64,000 nucleotides of DNA from Puniceicoccaceae bacterium (GTDB lineage: Bacteria > Verrucomicrobiota > Verrucomicrobiia > Opitutales > JAFGAQ01). A model generated the notes under the pieces. That model was not told the origin of the DNA. It made no database searches and saw nothing but the letters and a program-made list of their open reading frames with translations. Position 1 is the stretch's first letter. Each line of letters opens with the position of its first letter. The position numbers and the translations under genes are program-made. This document shows positions 37,509 to 46,921 of the stretch, one piece after another. Location: positions 1 through 64,000 of the forward strand of contig JBEGIR010000012.1 of the NCBI GenBank assembly GCA_040224245.1, read 5' to 3'.

Positions 37509-37595
37509 TGGTGCTGAGGGAGGGACTTGAACCCTCACGACCTTGCGGTCACTAGAACCTGAATCTAGCGCGTCTGCCGATTCCGCCACCCCAGC
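37509..37595 (-). tRNA. tRNA-Leu (anticodon CAG)
   Basis: The minus strand folds as a class II tRNA. The acceptor arm GCTGGGG pairs with CCTCAGC, followed by the discriminator A and an encoded CCA (37509-37511). The anticodon loop TTCAGGT, flanked by CTAGA/TCTAG, gives anticodon CAG. There is a long variable arm (TGACCGCAAGGTCGT) and a T-arm GAGGGTTCAAGTCCCTC. This is tRNA-Leu(CAG). Confidence 0.95.
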
Positions 37596-37678
37596 AATCC
37601 AGGAAAACGCATATCAGAAGCAACGCAGCTACGCTTGTCAAGACCCGCATTCCAACAGAATGCAGAAATCTATGATTT

Positions 37679-40525
37679 CTAAGAATGGGGAGGTTTTCCC
37701 GGAAGCGAGTCCACCTCATCCATTCCATGGACATAGCGGATGCACTGTTGCATGGAATCCAGCAATGCCTTGATATTCACAGGTTTGGTGAGGTAATCAT
37801 TCATGCCCGCATTCAAACAGCGCTCGCGGTCTCCCGACATGGCATGCGCGGTTAGCGCGACAATCCATAACTTCCGTTCCCGCTCCGTGTCCATCTCCCA
37901 GTTGCGGATGGCTTCCGTTGCTTCAATTCCATCCATTTCAGGCATGTGAATGTCCATCAGGATGAGATCGAAGGGTTCGGCCTGCACACGCTCGAGCGCC
38001 AGTCGCCCATTCTCGACAAAGGTTGCCTCATATCCGAGTCGTTTCAGGATCAGCCGAACTACTTTTTGGTTGGTTAAATTGTCCTCGGCAACCAGAATGC
38101 GAATGGGGAATCCGCGCCCAAGGCCATTGTTCATCAATTTCTGAAAATTCACTTTTGGATCGTTTCCGGCAGGTGGAATCTCAAATCCCTCAGGGCCTGG
38201 TACTCGTTTGGCCTGGACTTCAAAACTGAAGGTCGATCCTACGCCCTGCTCACTTTTCACTTCAATGTCTCCCTGCATGCGGCGGCAAAGGTTTCGCGCA
38301 ATCGCCAGTCCCAATCCCGTGCCTCCGTATTTTCGAGTCGTGGAGGAATCCGCCTGGGAAAAGGGTTTAAAAATAAGGTCCAGTTTGTCTTCTGGAATAC
38401 CAATACCCGTATCCTCAATCTCAACGCGAAGCCGCTGCAGCGATTCACCCGGCGTTGACATCACGTTAGCCCGAATCGCAATGCTTCCCTTCTCCGTAAA
38501 CTTGATCGCATTTCCAAACAAGTTCACCATCACTTCCTTCAGCCTCGAATCATCCACTTCCAACCAAATATCTGAAGGGGGAAGTTCGGTCGTCACCTCA
38601 ATGCCTTTGTCATGGGCCTCGTGTTGCAGCAACTCAACCGCTTCCTGCAAGACATTCACAATCCGGTTGGGTTTGGCATGGAAGGAAACCTCACCCGATT
38701 CCAGCTTTGAAAAATCGAGAATTTCATCCACAAGGCCAAGCAGACTCTTTCCGCTCAGTTGTACCATGTGCAGCCATTCCATGTATTCTTCCGGAAGATC
38801 ACTGTCGAGCAGTAGGCTGGTGAATCCGATGATGCTGTTGAGCGGTGTGCGGATCTCATGGCTCATGTTCGCCACAAACTCACTCTTTGCCTGATTGGCC
38901 AGGCGAGACTCTTCAGCTCGCGCCTCTGAAATCCCAATTTGTCGCTTCAACTCCTCCTGCTTGCGATCAATCTCAAGCTGCTGCAAGCGATTCCGTATCG
39001 CAAGGGAAATGGCATCAACTGCCGCGACAATGATGCGCCGGTCCACGATTTTCCAGCGTTCCATGCCATCGATTTTTCCAAATGCCATGAACCCCCACAA
39101 CTTGCCCTCTACCCACATGGGAACCAGAAACAGCGAGTTCGCGCCCGTTGCCTGCATAATGGGATGGGCAGTCGCCCAGGCAAACTCCGACTCCACCCGT
39201 TCAATCACGGCCCTGCGGTTCTGCAAGCGGCTTCGCCAGCTGGTTGCCGCACCCGCCCAGGGAAAGACCTGCTCCGACCAGGACTCGTCCGGAGCCATGC
39301 CCTGCCGATACCAGGAGTCCATGATGGCAAACCCATCATCACTGTGGCCCAGCAACGGGCTGGAATCTGGGTCGCAGGTCGCAATCAACGCAACATCCAC
39401 CTGCAATGCCTTGCCAAGGCGCTGCAGCATCTCACGAAAAAAGGATTGTGTTGCCTGCGGTTCCCAGGCCGATCCATCGAGCAACTGGTTCATGGAGTGC
39501 ACCAGTGCATGAATCAGTTGATCCCGGCGTGCGATTCGATGCTCTGCGACGCGCTCGAGCGTCACATCAACCACATGCACAAGGGAATATCCACCCCCAA
39601 GTCCATGGCCTCTGAGTTCAAAGCGCTGTTCAATCTGGCTGCGCGGATTGCATTGAATCTCGACCTGAGCCTCACCCAAATCCGACAGAGCCGCAAACCA
39701 GCGATCCAAGTCCCGTGCATTGGATGGACTCAGCAGATCCATCACCGTACAGCCCGGAGGGATTTCAGCACCATACCCAGTCTTCCGCCGCATTTCCTTG
39801 TTCAACTCAACGATGCACCCTTGCGCGTCGAGGATCATCACACCGCCAGGAGCGTTCTCCAATGTCATCTCAACATAGTCCCCACTCGTCGGCAATCGCT
39901 CGGAGTGGCGCTTCCACTGGGAAAGGTCCCAGCGTATTCCCTGAACCTCCACAACCTTGGCCGATGCATCCAACATCGGCACAAACTCATCGCGAACCCA
40001 ATAAACGGACCCATCTCCTCGCACAAACCGGTATTCGAGCGCAGCAGGTTGACCCGATGTCAGCATGTCCAACGTTTTATCCATTCGCTGCCGATCCTCC
40101 GGATACACATGATCCCACCAGGTCTGTGGATGCTGCAGCAATGCATTGGGATGCATTCGCAGGATTTGCTCAGCATTGGCACTCAGGTGCTTGAGCTTCC
40201 ACCCCTCACGAATATCGAATCGAAAAAACAGGGTGTCTCCCAGATGGGTTGGACAATTCAGCGTCGGATCCGGATCGTCCTTCGTGCCTTTCGAGGAACC
40301 AAAATACAGTGCTCCAAATACACTCATCGCACTGAATACCAGTGACTCCGTTCCGTTTCCACCCATCGAAGATGAAACAATTTCGCAGCCACAAATGACT
40401 CCAGCCACACAAGCAATCCTGCCCCAGACACGCCCCAAAGTCAGGTACCAGCGAAGGGGCATTTGAGGACAATAGGCAAAGCCCCCAAACGAAAGCGTGG
40501 TTTGACTGATGTTGTTGAGATGCAT
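37679..40525 (-). CDS. hybrid sensor histidine kinase with PAS, GAF and receiver domains
   Basis: The 948-residue protein starts with two short hydrophobic segments (residues about 30-75), followed by PAS-type domains (about 100-340), a GAF-like domain (about 370-510) and a HisKA motif [15 protein letters not shown] near residue 560. HATPase_c boxes follow ([34 protein letters not shown]), then a C-terminal receiver domain with [13 protein letters not shown]. It is an orphan: no response regulator or output gene is adjacent. The start may be the ATG at residue 22 (PLRWYLTLG). The signal could be cytoplasmic, through PAS/GAF ligand binding, but cannot be named. Confidence 0.9.
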   Translation of the reverse strand: MHLNNISQTTLSFGGFAYCPQMPLRWYLTLGRVWGRIACVAGVICGCEIVSSSMGGNGTESLVFSAMSVFGALYFGSSKGTKDDPDPTLNCPTHLGDTLFFRFDIREGWKLKHLSANAEQILRMHPNALLQHPQTWWDHVYPEDRQRMDKTLDMLTSGQPAALEYRFVRGDGSVYWVRDEFVPMLDASAKVVEVQGIRWDLSQWKRHSERLPTSGDYVEMTLENAPGGVMILDAQGCIVELNKEMRRKTGYGAEIPPGCTVMDLLSPSNARDLDRWFAALSDLGEAQVEIQCNPRSQIEQRFELRGHGLGGGYSLVHVVDVTLERVAEHRIARRDQLIHALVHSMNQLLDGSAWEPQATQSFFREMLQRLGKALQVDVALIATCDPDSSPLLGHSDDGFAIMDSWYRQGMAPDESWSEQVFPWAGAATSWRSRLQNRRAVIERVESEFAWATAHPIMQATGANSLFLVPMWVEGKLWGFMAFGKIDGMERWKIVDRRIIVAAVDAISLAIRNRLQQLEIDRKQEELKRQIGISEARAEESRLANQAKSEFVANMSHEIRTPLNSIIGFTSLLLDSDLPEEYMEWLHMVQLSGKSLLGLVDEILDFSKLESGEVSFHAKPNRIVNVLQEAVELLQHEAHDKGIEVTTELPPSDIWLEVDDSRLKEVMVNLFGNAIKFTEKGSIAIRANVMSTPGESLQRLRVEIEDTGIGIPEDKLDLIFKPFSQADSSTTRKYGGTGLGLAIARNLCRRMQGDIEVKSEQGVGSTFSFEVQAKRVPGPEGFEIPPAGNDPKVNFQKLMNNGLGRGFPIRILVAEDNLTNQKVVRLILKRLGYEATFVENGRLALERVQAEPFDLILMDIHMPEMDGIEATEAIRNWEMDTERERKLWIVALTAHAMSGDRERCLNAGMNDYLTKPVNIKALLDSMQQCIRYVHGMDEVDSLPGKPPHS

Positions 40526-40658
40526 CCGAACGGTCTACATTCCATCGGATGCAAATGCGCTTCCTTAACCTGCAATCCTACCCAAATTCAGGCAAACAAC
40601 GTGTAATTTGGGGGTTTTGATGCATTTTAACAGATTCTTCATCACTCGGTTGCGAGTG

Positions 40659-41930
40659 TCAGTCGAACGACAGCACATCGCTGCCCACACGTCCTGTCAG
40701 GACCGATGGCACGCGAATGCGTCCGTCCCCCAGGTGATAGTTTTCAAGGATCGCTGCGAGTGTTCGAGCCAAACCGAGTGCAGATCCGTTCAAGGTGTGT
40801 ACCGGGACCACCTTGCCGTCTGCATTGCGAAAGCGAATGCCCGCACGCCTGGCCTGAAAATCTGTAAAGTTGCTGCAGCTCGAAACCTCCAGCCAACGCT
40901 GCTGCCCTGCCGCCCACACTTCCAAATCATACTGCTTGGAATGAGGAAATCCGATATCCCCGGTGCAAATCTGCAAGACGCGATACGGTAGTTCCAGTTT
41001 GCGAAGCATGTGTTCGGCGTTTTGGCGCAATTGTTCCAACTCCTCGAAGCTGGATTCAGGGTGTACCCATTTGACCAGCTCCACTTTGTCGAACTGGTGC
41101 AGCCGGTTCAATCCACGCACATCCTTGCCCCAGCTTCCAGCTTCTCTTCGAAAACAGGGTGTGTAGGCACAAAACCGAATGGGAAGTTCTGCGTCCTGCA
41201 GAATTTCATCGCGAAAATAGTTGGTCACCGGAACTTCGGCAGTCGGGATCAGGTAGAGATCATCCCCGGTAACGTGGTACATCTGCCCTTCTTTGTCAGG
41301 CAGTTGTCCCGTCGCTGTTGCACTGTCTGCGTTGACCAGCAGAGGTGCCTGAATCTCCTCGTATCCCAAGCTTGTTGCCTCATCGAGAAGAAACTGAATC
41401 AACGCCCGCGACAACCGGCTCAACGGGCCGCGATAGAATGGAAAACCCGCTCCGGTCACTTTGACACCGCGATTGAACTCCAGATACTTCGAAACGTTGG
41501 GGATGTCCCAATGCGGTTGACGTTCCTGAGTCTTGTCAAAACCCTCAGGCTCCCACTGATCCACCGCCACATTATCGGCTTCCCCCCGCCCCTCGGGAAC
41601 GCTCTCGTGTGGAAGATTGGGGATGCTGAGCATTGCCTGTTTCCACTGTTCGTCGATCTGCTTCGTCGCCAGCTCCAATTCTTTCACATTGGCGGAGAGC
41701 TGCTTCATCTCCTGCACCTTTTGCTGAAATTCGGGAGACCCCTTGGGAAGACTGCGCATTTCCGAATTTGCTGCGTTTTGCTGTGCGCGCAATTGCTCAG
41801 TCGAGGTCACAATGCTGCGCCGTTTCTGGTCGAGTTCCAGCACCGCATCTACGTCGCACTGGAATTTCTTCTTTGCGAGACCGCGCTTCACAAAATCAAC
41901 GTTCTGTCTGAGGAAATGGATGTCCAACAT
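40659..41930 (-). CDS. serS: seryl-tRNA synthetase
   Basis: The 423-residue protein is a full-length class II SerRS. It has an N-terminal coiled-coil tRNA-binding arm (residues 25-105, with LDQKRRSIVTSTEQLRAQ), motif 2 (FRREAGSWGKDVRGLNRLHQF) and motif 3 (LNGSALGLARTLAAILENY). It charges tRNA-Ser with serine and is cytoplasmic. It starts with ATG 41930. The 133-bp gap to the hybrid kinase start is too short to show anything. No T-box or leader was seen upstream, where a 175-bp gap separates it from the small basic protein gene. Confidence 0.97.
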   Translation of the reverse strand: MLDIHFLRQNVDFVKRGLAKKKFQCDVDAVLELDQKRRSIVTSTEQLRAQQNAANSEMRSLPKGSPEFQQKVQEMKQLSANVKELELATKQIDEQWKQAMLSIPNLPHESVPEGRGEADNVAVDQWEPEGFDKTQERQPHWDIPNVSKYLEFNRGVKVTGAGFPFYRGPLSRLSRALIQFLLDEATSLGYEEIQAPLLVNADSATATGQLPDKEGQMYHVTGDDLYLIPTAEVPVTNYFRDEILQDAELPIRFCAYTPCFRREAGSWGKDVRGLNRLHQFDKVELVKWVHPESSFEELEQLRQNAEHMLRKLELPYRVLQICTGDIGFPHSKQYDLEVWAAGQQRWLEVSSCSNFTDFQARRAGIRFRNADGKVVPVHTLNGSALGLARTLAAILENYHLGDGRIRVPSVLTGRVGSDVLSFD

Positions 41931-42105
41931 GATTCAAAAAGTTTAAGTGTTCCAACCTTTGCGGGCTTAGTGCTCACGAATGCACTTGTCGAGTGAATAG
42001 CACTTCACAGCCCTGAAACCCACGATCCAATTCGACACCTTGAGCATGGGTCTGCCCGCTATCTGCGAAAGAGAGTAGCGCAACAACCCATGGAGCCGAT
42101 GCGTT

Positions 42106-42330
42106 CTATTTCGAGAGCATTGATCCCCGACGGGACTGACGCCACTTGTCGCGATGGTTGCGAATCCAGTCCAGCAACGCACGCTCAAAACCAATATCCC
42201 GTCCAATCTTTTCAGACTCCAACCATTTGTGTCGGAGAATTTCTTCACGCTCCTGCAGAAACTCCTGATACAAGCTGGATTTGTCAGCAAACATTGCTTT
42301 TTTTTCTGTTTCCTCAGCGTCGGCCATCAA
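42106..42330 (-). CDS. small charged protein, 74 residues
   Basis: This short ORF encodes a highly charged helical protein with the segment RHKWLESEKIGRDIGFERAL (about residues 33-52). I recall a similar W-x-S-E-x-x-G-R-D-x-G pattern at the C-terminus of DUF4032-type proteins and in short proteins from related bacteria, so the ORF is probably real. No function can be assigned. It lies in a 459-bp stretch between mrp and serS on the same strand. Confidence 0.6.
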   Translation of the reverse strand: MMADAEETEKKAMFADKSSLYQEFLQEREEILRHKWLESEKIGRDIGFERALLDWIRNHRDKWRQSRRGSMLSK

Positions 42331-42389
42331 TCCCCTTCAAATTGAATGTGCTTTGATAATCGTGATGATTACCCAAACCTTAATTTGAA

Positions 42390-43466
42390 TCAATCACATT
42401 CTACAACGTTCATTATTTTCCGCGCAATACTCAAAAAGGTTTGCCCTGCAACACCTTCCGGATCGGCCACTACCTGAGGGATTCCCCGGTCACCGCCCTC
42501 CCGAATGAAGGGGTCGAGCGGAATCTGCCCCAGCAACTCGGTGCCAAGCGCATCTGCAACCTTCTGTCCGCCCCCTTTTCCAAAAATGAACTGCTTGCTG
42601 CCATCTGCCAGATTCAGAAAGCTCATGTTCTCGGCAACTCCGAGTATCTTGACATTCACTTTTTCGAATAGACCGGCGCCGCGACGGGCAACGGTGTAGG
42701 CTGCGGTCTGCGGAGTCGTCACGATCAGTGCACCATCCAGCGGAAGGGTCTGCGTCAACGAGATCTGCGCATCACCCGTTCCCGGCGGAAGATCCACGAA
42801 CATGAAATCCAACTCGCCCCAGTCAACGTTCTGCGCAAACTGCTGGATCGCCTTCATCACCATCGGACCCCGCCAGATCACGGGTTGATCCTCGTCGACG
42901 AGAAATCCCATCGACATGATTTTCACACCGTGACTGACCAGGGGATGGATTTGGTTTTCCGAAACCTCTGGACGACCGTTGGCCCCCATCATCAATGGAA
43001 CTGAGGGTCCAAAAATATCGCAGTCCATGATTCCCACACGTTCGCCATTTCGCCCTTCCTGTTTGAGCAGTATCGCCACCGCTGCAGCCAGATTGCTCAC
43101 AAAGGTGGACTTGCCGACTCCACCCTTGCCACTGGCCACCGCTATGATGTGCTTCACCCCTTCGAGTTGATCGGGCGGTGTGGGTGCGGACTTGGAGGCA
43201 TTGGTTGAACCCGCCTCCGGGGCTGACTTTACAGAAACCACAACCTCACAGCCCTTCACGCCATCGAGCGCACTGACATTCTGCTTCACCGCCTCCTGAA
43301 TCTTTCCCGGGATCTCCGCCTGGGCAGTGGTGATCTCCAGTAACACCTCCACCTGTCCTGCTTTGACCGTCAGGTCCCTGACCAGCCCAAAGGAAACGAT
43401 ATCCCGGCTGTAGCCCGGATAGGGAATCTTGCGAAGGGTTTCAATGACTTGCTCCTGAGTTACCAT
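42390..43466 (-). CDS. Mrp/NBP35-family Fe-S carrier ATPase
   Basis: From ATG 43466 the product is 358 residues. An N-terminal DUF59/MIP18-like domain (residues 1-80, starting VTQEQVIETLRKIPYPG) is followed by the deviant Walker A motif GKGGVGKSTFVSNLA and the ATPase domain with MDCDIFGPS and DLPPGTGDAQ. Mrp/ApbC proteins carry Fe-S clusters to target enzymes and are cytoplasmic. The DUF59 domain is related to SufT, encoded here at 52219. The open frame to 43505 adds 13 residues that do not match the family. Confidence 0.93.
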   Translation of the reverse strand: MVTQEQVIETLRKIPYPGYSRDIVSFGLVRDLTVKAGQVEVLLEITTAQAEIPGKIQEAVKQNVSALDGVKGCEVVVSVKSAPEAGSTNASKSAPTPPDQLEGVKHIIAVASGKGGVGKSTFVSNLAAAVAILLKQEGRNGERVGIMDCDIFGPSVPLMMGANGRPEVSENQIHPLVSHGVKIMSMGFLVDEDQPVIWRGPMVMKAIQQFAQNVDWGELDFMFVDLPPGTGDAQISLTQTLPLDGALIVTTPQTAAYTVARRGAGLFEKVNVKILGVAENMSFLNLADGSKQFIFGKGGGQKVADALGTELLGQIPLDPFIREGGDRGIPQVVADPEGVAGQTFLSIARKIMNVVECD

Positions 43467-43565
43467 CAACAGGCACCATAAAATTCCGTTGCAAAATTGC
43501 AACACTGCCTCTCTTCGATTTTCCGTACTGGCAATTTCCTCAGCCAGTTATCAGACCACCCCCAC

Positions 43566-44327
43566 TCAGCCTTCGCCCTTGCCTCCATTGCTGCGACGCT
43601 TGCGATTCCGCACATGCAGGGTTCCTCCACCATTGGAATTTTCAAGTCGCCGCACCTCAAACAGATCAATCGCCCGAAACAAATCGCTCAGCTTCGAAAA
43701 TCCATAGTTGCGCGAATCAAATGCTCCCTGATTGGAGATGTGCGAACCGATCGGCCCCAGCGGCGCCCATCCATCTTCATCCTCCACTGCACTGATGGCA
43801 GTCCGCAGGCGATTGATCAGGCGGGTATCGCGCTTGAGCGTATCCACACTCGATGCCTTCTGCTTACGCTCGGTTTCCGCATTCTTGTTTTCATCAAGAT
43901 ACAGAAAATGCGAACAACTGTTCATGAATGGCACGGGAGTCTGCTTCCCTCCAAAACCAATCACTTTTTTCCCATCTGCACGCAGTCGCAGGATGAGCGG
44001 GGTAAAGTCAGCATCCGAAGAAACCAGACAAAATGTCTGCACTTGTTTCGTGTAAAGGATGTCCATCGCATCAATCGCCAGCGACATGTCGGTCGCATTC
44101 TTCCCCTTCACAATATCAAAATTCTGCACCGGTTGCACGGCATACTCATGCAGCACCTGTTCCCAGCCCGCCAACCCGCGTTTCTTCCAGTTGCCATAGG
44201 CACGTCGAATGTTGACCACTCCATAACTCGCGAGTTCCGCGATGATGAAGTCAATTTTTGCGGCGGGCGCATTGTCCGCGTCAATCAGGAGCGCAATGCT
44301 GTCGTGACCAGATGCCGAATGATCCAT
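43566..44327 (-). CDS. NYN-domain protein with C-terminal OST-HTH/LOTUS-like region
   Basis: The 253-residue protein has an NYN (PIN-like) nuclease fold, with acidic residues in LLIDADNAPAAKID (residues 13-26), DMSLAIDAMD and SSDADFTPLILRL. The C-terminal third (about 165-235, with LGPIGSHISNQGAFDSRNYGFSKLSDLFRAI) resembles the LOTUS/OST-HTH RNA-binding domain. Such proteins are thought to act on RNA. The gene is 99 bp upstream of mrp on the same strand, with apbE further upstream. The basic end (RKRRSNGGKGEG) may help nucleic-acid binding. Confidence 0.85.
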   Translation of the reverse strand: MDHSASGHDSIALLIDADNAPAAKIDFIIAELASYGVVNIRRAYGNWKKRGLAGWEQVLHEYAVQPVQNFDIVKGKNATDMSLAIDAMDILYTKQVQTFCLVSSDADFTPLILRLRADGKKVIGFGGKQTPVPFMNSCSHFLYLDENKNAETERKQKASSVDTLKRDTRLINRLRTAISAVEDEDGWAPLGPIGSHISNQGAFDSRNYGFSKLSDLFRAIDLFEVRRLENSNGGGTLHVRNRKRRSNGGKGEG

Positions 44328-44386
44328 GGACGCAAGGTAAAGGGTTTATCGGGAAATGACCACTGTTTATTCCGGCTCCACCCTGT

Positions 44387-45319
44387 TCAGCCTCCACTCG
44401 CCAGCACATCAATGTGACCCTCCTGCGTTTCCACCCACACCCTTACCGCACCTTCCATCGATTGCATGAGTTCCAAAATGGCTTCACGATCCATCAAAAA
44501 ACAGGCCGTTGACAATCCATCGACTAGTGCCGCATGTGGACCCATTACCCACACACGCCTCCACCGGGCATCCCGAACCACCTTCCCGTTCTGCAGGATG
44601 TGCGCGCCTTTCACCTCAAATCCCGAACTGCTCAGGCAGGCATTTTTCAATTCCCATTCGATCTCGTGCTTCGCACCGCACAACCGCGTGTTCCATCCGG
44701 CTCCTGCTGCTGTTCGCGCACCGCTCGCCTTGAGCGTGCTTCCACCCGCACTCAACAGAAAATCCCGCACCTCCATTTCCTCGAGCAGTCGGGAGAGCTC
44801 TTCCAATGCAAAGCCTTTGCCTATGCCTCCAAGATCGATCTGCAGTCCCGCTTCCAGGCAGCTTACCCTCGGATTTTCCGGATCGATCTGCAGGCTTCCT
44901 CTGCTGCGCCGCTCCTTCGCGCGCGCCCACTCTTCCTCGGTTGCAAGCACGGGTTCACCTTTCAGATCCCGCAACAGCTCCATAAACCCACCCGTTGCCA
45001 TGTCAAAAACCCCATTCGTGATCACTTGCAACTCCATGGCCTGGATCAGGCACTCGTGACAGGTTTCACTGATCAACACAGTCTCCCCTGGATGCATGCG
45101 GTTGATGTGCGAGATATCACTGCCGTCACGAAATCGACTCAACCGGCTCTCAATAATCTGCAGGTCCCGAAACAGGAGGTTTGCAGCACTGTGAGCCAGC
45201 TCACGGTCCTCATGTCGAATCCAGCATTCGAAGTGGGTTGCCATCGCTTCTTCACGAAAGCGGTGAATCGGCGCATCTGCTGCCGGTGTGTTTGCACTGT
45301 TGAGCATTTCTTCAGTCAT
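44387..45319 (-). CDS. apbE: FAD:protein FMN transferase (ApbE family)
   Basis: The product (310 residues from ATG 45319) has the ApbE family motifs ATHFECWI, LGGIGKGFALEE, LLSAGGSTLKASG and the C-terminal LVDGLSTACFLMD, which includes the metal-binding Asp and Thr positions. ApbE attaches FMN covalently to threonine residues of proteins such as RnfG and NqrC. There is no clear lipoprotein signal, so it may be cytoplasmic or differently exported. It overlaps the GT39-like gene by 8 bp, so the two are cotranscribed. Its target flavoprotein is not in the window. Confidence 0.88.
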   Translation of the reverse strand: MTEEMLNSANTPAADAPIHRFREEAMATHFECWIRHEDRELAHSAANLLFRDLQIIESRLSRFRDGSDISHINRMHPGETVLISETCHECLIQAMELQVITNGVFDMATGGFMELLRDLKGEPVLATEEEWARAKERRSRGSLQIDPENPRVSCLEAGLQIDLGGIGKGFALEELSRLLEEMEVRDFLLSAGGSTLKASGARTAAGAGWNTRLCGAKHEIEWELKNACLSSSGFEVKGAHILQNGKVVRDARWRRVWVMGPHAALVDGLSTACFLMDREAILELMQSMEGAVRVWVETQEGHIDVLASGG

Positions 45320-46862
45320 CGGAAGGATCAGATTCGTTAGGGAGACAGACATAGACCGGAACATTCGGACGCAGCGAAAACGGAAACAACTGGCGTTCCT
45401 TCATCCATCCCGGCTGTAAGGCAGCATAAGAGGCATCTGTCAGGATCCAAATGTTCGCAGTCGGACGTGGTTCTGTCCCCGGAACATACTCAACGCCATG
45501 GAAACGTCGCAGATACCACGGAATTGGCCAAATGTAGTCCCCCACTACCACAATGTCAGTATCGGATGCGGTTCCCTTTGTGCGCCATTCCAGAAAATGG
45601 GGAAGGTGTTCAATGTTCGCAGAGGTCGGAGCGTAGGCCAGCGGATTGCGCGGGTCAGAGTGGTAAACTGCATTGAGTCGATGAGCGTTCTGGAGCTGAA
45701 CTCCCGCAAGCAGGATCAACACCACCCACGCCAGCCAGCGCAAGGGGGAAATCGACCATCCCCCTATCCATCGCGCACCTACGCCTGCAAGAAGAGCAGC
45801 ATGCAACCACACTCCCAGCATCAACCATGGAGTTTTATAGGCTACGACAGTGTAGGAAATCAGCTGAACGACCGCGCTCACGCCCACAAAGCCTGCAAAC
45901 CGACGAGTCCGCACATCCAAAGCCAATGCATGCTTCGGCGGAATCAGGCACGCCACAACCCCCGTAGCTGTCATTGCCCACAGCAGCCAGTCATAACTTC
46001 CAAAGGGTGCCTGGCGAATGGGCAAGAGCAAGTCAGTGAAATAATACGTCCAGGGCTTTTCATGCTCCACTGCCGTGCGATAGTGCCAAAGGGAGCGGAT
46101 CGCATCCCCTGCACCTGCGGGATGACGCAGTCCATCCGTATACAGCAGTGCGGCAACTCCCAGTGCGAACAGAGCGGCAACCCCAAGCTGCACCCACCCC
46201 TGTTTCACCAACACCTTTTTGCGCAGATCTGGAGTCCACACCAGCAGGAACAGTGACGCACACCCCCAACCTGCAAACCAGATCAAGGCAGTCTGTTTCG
46301 TCGCCAACATGCATCCCGCGATCAGACCCAGGAGCCATGCACGTGTCCACGTCCGTTCATGCATCCATTGCCACCCGACCCATCCTGCAAGCAGTCCCAG
46401 AGCACCGAGCAGCGTTTCATGGATCACCATGTTCCCATAGTAGGTGAGCAGGCCGGATGTGCCTGCCACTCCCATCGCAATCAGAACACCAACCCGTCCC
46501 AACACCCGGGAAAATCGCACCAGCACCAGCAATGTGAGCAATCCCACCGCCCACACTGCTGCGCGCAAGGGGCGCATCTCCATCTGCGCGTAACTTTCAT
46601 ACCGAAACAGCTTTGCCGGCAAGCGCAACCAGGCATTGAGCACGGGTCCATGGTGATGTTCGGGGCTGAAAACATATCCGGCACCGGATTGGTCCTTTGC
46701 CAAAATCCAGGCATTTTCCGCCTCGTCTGTATGCACGGGTCGCAGATCCAGACTCTGCCATCGCAGGACTCCCACCACCAGTATCAATCCTGCAACCAGC
46801 GACCACACACCCATGCGTCCAAACATGGGACGCTCTCGAATGGCTGTCGGACGGTGTTGCAT
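45312..46862 (-). CDS. GT39/ArnT-like glycosyltransferase, Agl23-like membrane protein
   Basis: The 516-residue protein has 10-12 membrane segments and an N-terminal loop with RPVHTDEAENAW (residues 42-53). The DE pair is placed as in GT39/GT83 glycosyltransferases that use lipid-linked sugars. The sequence resembles the Agl23-type family called flippase activity-associated. It probably transfers sugar from polyprenyl phosphate to a lipid or protein at the periplasmic face. It overlaps apbE and is divergent from a GT2 polyprenyl-phosphate sugar synthase-like gene, which could supply its donor. Confidence 0.78.
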   Translation of the reverse strand: MQHRPTAIRERPMFGRMGVWSLVAGLILVVGVLRWQSLDLRPVHTDEAENAWILAKDQSGAGYVFSPEHHHGPVLNAWLRLPAKLFRYESYAQMEMRPLRAAVWAVGLLTLLVLVRFSRVLGRVGVLIAMGVAGTSGLLTYYGNMVIHETLLGALGLLAGWVGWQWMHERTWTRAWLLGLIAGCMLATKQTALIWFAGWGCASLFLLVWTPDLRKKVLVKQGWVQLGVAALFALGVAALLYTDGLRHPAGAGDAIRSLWHYRTAVEHEKPWTYYFTDLLLPIRQAPFGSYDWLLWAMTATGVVACLIPPKHALALDVRTRRFAGFVGVSAVVQLISYTVVAYKTPWLMLGVWLHAALLAGVGARWIGGWSISPLRWLAWVVLILLAGVQLQNAHRLNAVYHSDPRNPLAYAPTSANIEHLPHFLEWRTKGTASDTDIVVVGDYIWPIPWYLRRFHGVEYVPGTEPRPTANIWILTDASYAALQPGWMKERQLFPFSLRPNVPVYVCLPNESDPSDD

Positions 46863-46921
46863 GGGGAAAGCCTAGCTGTTAGGATCTGGATTTGAAACCC
46901 CAAATTCGTCCCATTACCACC

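Noticed and set aside
38939-40345. 468-residue plus-strand ORF antisense to the hybrid histidine kinase
   Set aside because: It lies opposite a protein with complete kinase motifs and its translation is rich in Pro, His, Arg and Cys with no recognisable domain. It is a shadow frame.
41010-41996. 328-residue plus-strand ORF opposite serS
   Set aside because: serS has intact class II motifs over the same bases. The shadow has no domain and no ribosome site.
43497-44417. 306-residue plus-strand ORF opposite the NYN gene
   Set aside because: The NYN protein is well supported by motifs; this frame gives a His/Arg-rich translation without domains.
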